Positions 62,234 through 64,000 of a stretch of DNA of 64,000 nucleotides are shown piece by piece (within the stretch, counting starts at the first letter, position 1; the number at the start of each line of letters is the position of its first letter). The stretch lies in contig JTDE01000033.1 in assembly GCA_014338405.1 (NCBI GenBank), forward strand, positions 134,178 to 198,177, given 5' to 3'. This DNA comes from Paragonimus skrjabini miyazakii. Lineage: Eukaryota; Platyhelminthes; Trematoda; Plagiorchiida; Troglotrematidae. A program made the position numbers and the translations under genes. The notes below the pieces were generated by a model. The model worked only from the letters and a program-made list of their open reading frames with translations, did not search any database and was not told the DNA's origin.

Positions 62234-62369
62234 CCTTCATTTGGAGTCATCTCAACCGAGTTCACTTTCGAATAACGTGCGCTAAACTTTTAATTACGTT
62301 TACGATATATAGCAATTTTATGACTATAAATTGTCTCACTGAATTACGTCCTCAGTAATAATAGTTCTG
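62234..62369 (+). repeat. direct repeat, right copy (about 136 bp)
   Basis: Matches 61596-61733: CTTCATTTGGAGTCATCTCA ... TTTACGATATATAGC ... GTAATAATAGTTCTG. Confidence 0.85.
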
Positions 62370-64000
62370 AAATAAACACCCAGGCTGAAAAGTGCGCGAT
62401 GAAATGCAATAAATTGTAGCTTCAATGTAACGATTTCCTCTTGAGAGCTGTCAACGATGCTCACTCGTGATCGTTACTGTTCAACTGTAGTGTAGCAGAA
62501 AAGAACGTCAGATGAAATGTCTTACTTTGTAGACTTAGTGATCGGGCAGAGGCAACCTCGATGGATTACTGCTAACGTAGTGTCAAACTAAATACAAAAA
62601 ACACAGATGGCCGGCAACTCTTCAAACAAAGGTTTGGTTGACCACGGTGATAGAAGTCGGAATTACATAATATATGGAAGAATTAGCAAAGAGAAGCGAA
62701 GTCATAAAGCAGTAGTCCTTTATTTCAAGACAGATTGGATGTTACTTGAACAAATAACATGTCTAACTGAAAACAGCTATAAGGCCAAACTCGATAAATC
62801 TGTTAGTTTTTGTTGATTACAACTGAGTTGAAGTGTTCAAAGTAATCGTACTGTTCAACAGATTATGAATACTTTATTGTAGGTTATAGTAAGCCATGCG
62901 ACAGATGCGAAATGACAAATAGGATCTACGTATTTTTTTTGATGGCTGAAATTTGAAGACGCAAACAATTCTACTATAAGAATGTAACAATCTCAAGAGT
63001 GAGTAAACAATTATGCTAGAACAGTTGCACGTTTAGTCGTACGTTTAGTCAAGACTTACCGAGTATACCCAGCCAACCATCCGCGAACACTATCAGGCCT
63101 ACCGGTACTACCGGAGACGTTCGGATGATAAACGCATGGTGCCAATATTCACGTAATTATGAAAATATATAGTCTTTCATATTAAACCAGTTCTATCGGA
63201 TGAACGGAGAAGTTAGATGATCAAATTATGTAGACGCTAGAAGGTAAAATAGGATTCTCATCACCAAAACATCCACAACGTGAAGACTGTTACACACACA
63301 AGGTAGCCCAAAATCCTTTTGTAGTGGAAAGCAGGTTTCATAAAAGGATAGTGCGATATGGAGAATTCAAGGGTTTCAGTTGTTTCAAACACACACTGTG
63401 AGGTCAGAAGGCAATATACACCGGTAGCAGAGTTAAACTACAGTGGAAAAGATGCGCACAGCGGAACTGATAAGAGATGGAATTCCAGAATGCCGACAGA
63501 ACCAATATAAACCAAGGAAATGCACGAATGACTAAGGGAGAAAAGTAAAATTTATCTCAATAAGTTCAAGCTTATAATACACTGATCCAGAAAAATCGGC
63601 GAATTGCCACACAAGCAAAAAAACCTTGCGGCCTCAAAGAGATGAAAGCAATTCGCCAAGAATCACGTATTGACACAGGTGTTTCTTTTGAGGCACTAAA
63701 TGCTTCATCACGTAATAAAACAATCCCGTCCAGTGCATTAAAATTCCCACGTTAAAACGTGATTGGTCCAACTAATCCAACGAGGCAGCCAATCTTAATT
63801 AACGCACTTCGTATTAGTCACTTTGGCCGAGGAAGTGGTACGGGTTATTCGAGGGGTGTTAATAGCTTTTTCTAATCAGAACGGGGATAGAAGTCAAATT
63901 CGAACACAGACTTTCCAACCCTGTTCATCTTTGTCTATCAAACTGCGGGTTTTATTGATTCCTATTACCGACAAAGGATTGCGGGTGGTTTAAAGTGTCT
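62370..64000. other. no recognised gene
   Basis: A short block at 62545-62570 (GGGCAGAGGCAACCTCGATGG) resembles GGCAGAGGCAAGGCGCATTA at 62203, just before the right direct repeat. Otherwise nothing is recognised. Confidence 0.4.

Noticed and set aside
1..64000. CRISPR arrays, rRNA genes, bacterial operons
   Set aside because: No regularly spaced short repeats with unique spacers, no rRNA-like sequence, and no ribosome-binding-site or tight gene packing.

Overview
The window looks like repeat-rich nuclear DNA from a flatworm, most likely a trematode. The basis is inference. It has long non-coding stretches, no operons or bacterial-type gene packing, GT...AG splice signals, decayed non-LTR retrotransposons (RTE-like and R2-clade), a Ty3/gypsy fragment, and a family of short tRNA-like retroposons carrying hammerhead ribozyme motifs. 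Such motifs are known from schistosome SINE-like elements, Penelope-like elements and retrozymes. No complete intact protein gene was found. Nearly all recognisable protein sequence is broken transposon.

Layout. 1-52 matches the 3' tail of an RTE-like LINE and is joined directly to a hammerhead-bearing short element (52-285). Other copies lie near 4.4, 15.0-15.5, 19.8, 23.2, 30.3, 33.5 (minus), 33.8, 49.0 (minus) and 51.2 kb. About 5.3-6.4 kb holds a set of phase-compatible putative exons of an unidentified plus-strand gene, one intron being only 36 nt. A decayed gypsy reverse transcriptase/RNase H lies at 20.1-20.85 kb, and a 70-75 bp-arm inverted repeat at 27.13-27.34 kb. Between 34.5 and 40.3 kb two copies of one RTE-like LINE stand head-to-head, the left on minus and the right on plus; both are dead, in different ways. 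Two copies of a second tRNA-like repeat lie at 47.8 kb (minus) and 50.6 kb (plus), on either side of a 424-nt assembly gap (49174-49597). A nearly full-length but broken R2-clade element occupies 57.1-60.15 kb on minus, with N-terminal CCHH zinc fingers, RT, CCHC knuckle and PD-type endonuclease still legible. At 61.6-62.4 kb, 136-bp direct repeats flank a 48-bp minisatellite with a 16-residue reading frame.

The main story is the hammerhead family. A tRNA-like pol III promoter region (A- and B-box-like) precedes a minimal type I hammerhead whose stem III is the self-complementary ACUCGAGU with no loop. Ten ribozyme sites are legible (eight full, one 5'-truncated, one with the core deleted). 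One copy, 49071-49115 minus, keeps every core base. Two copies share a G12-to-A change. Those same two copies repeat their 5' sequence at their 3' end, as expected if DNA was copied from a tandem or circular RNA rather than a single linear transcript.
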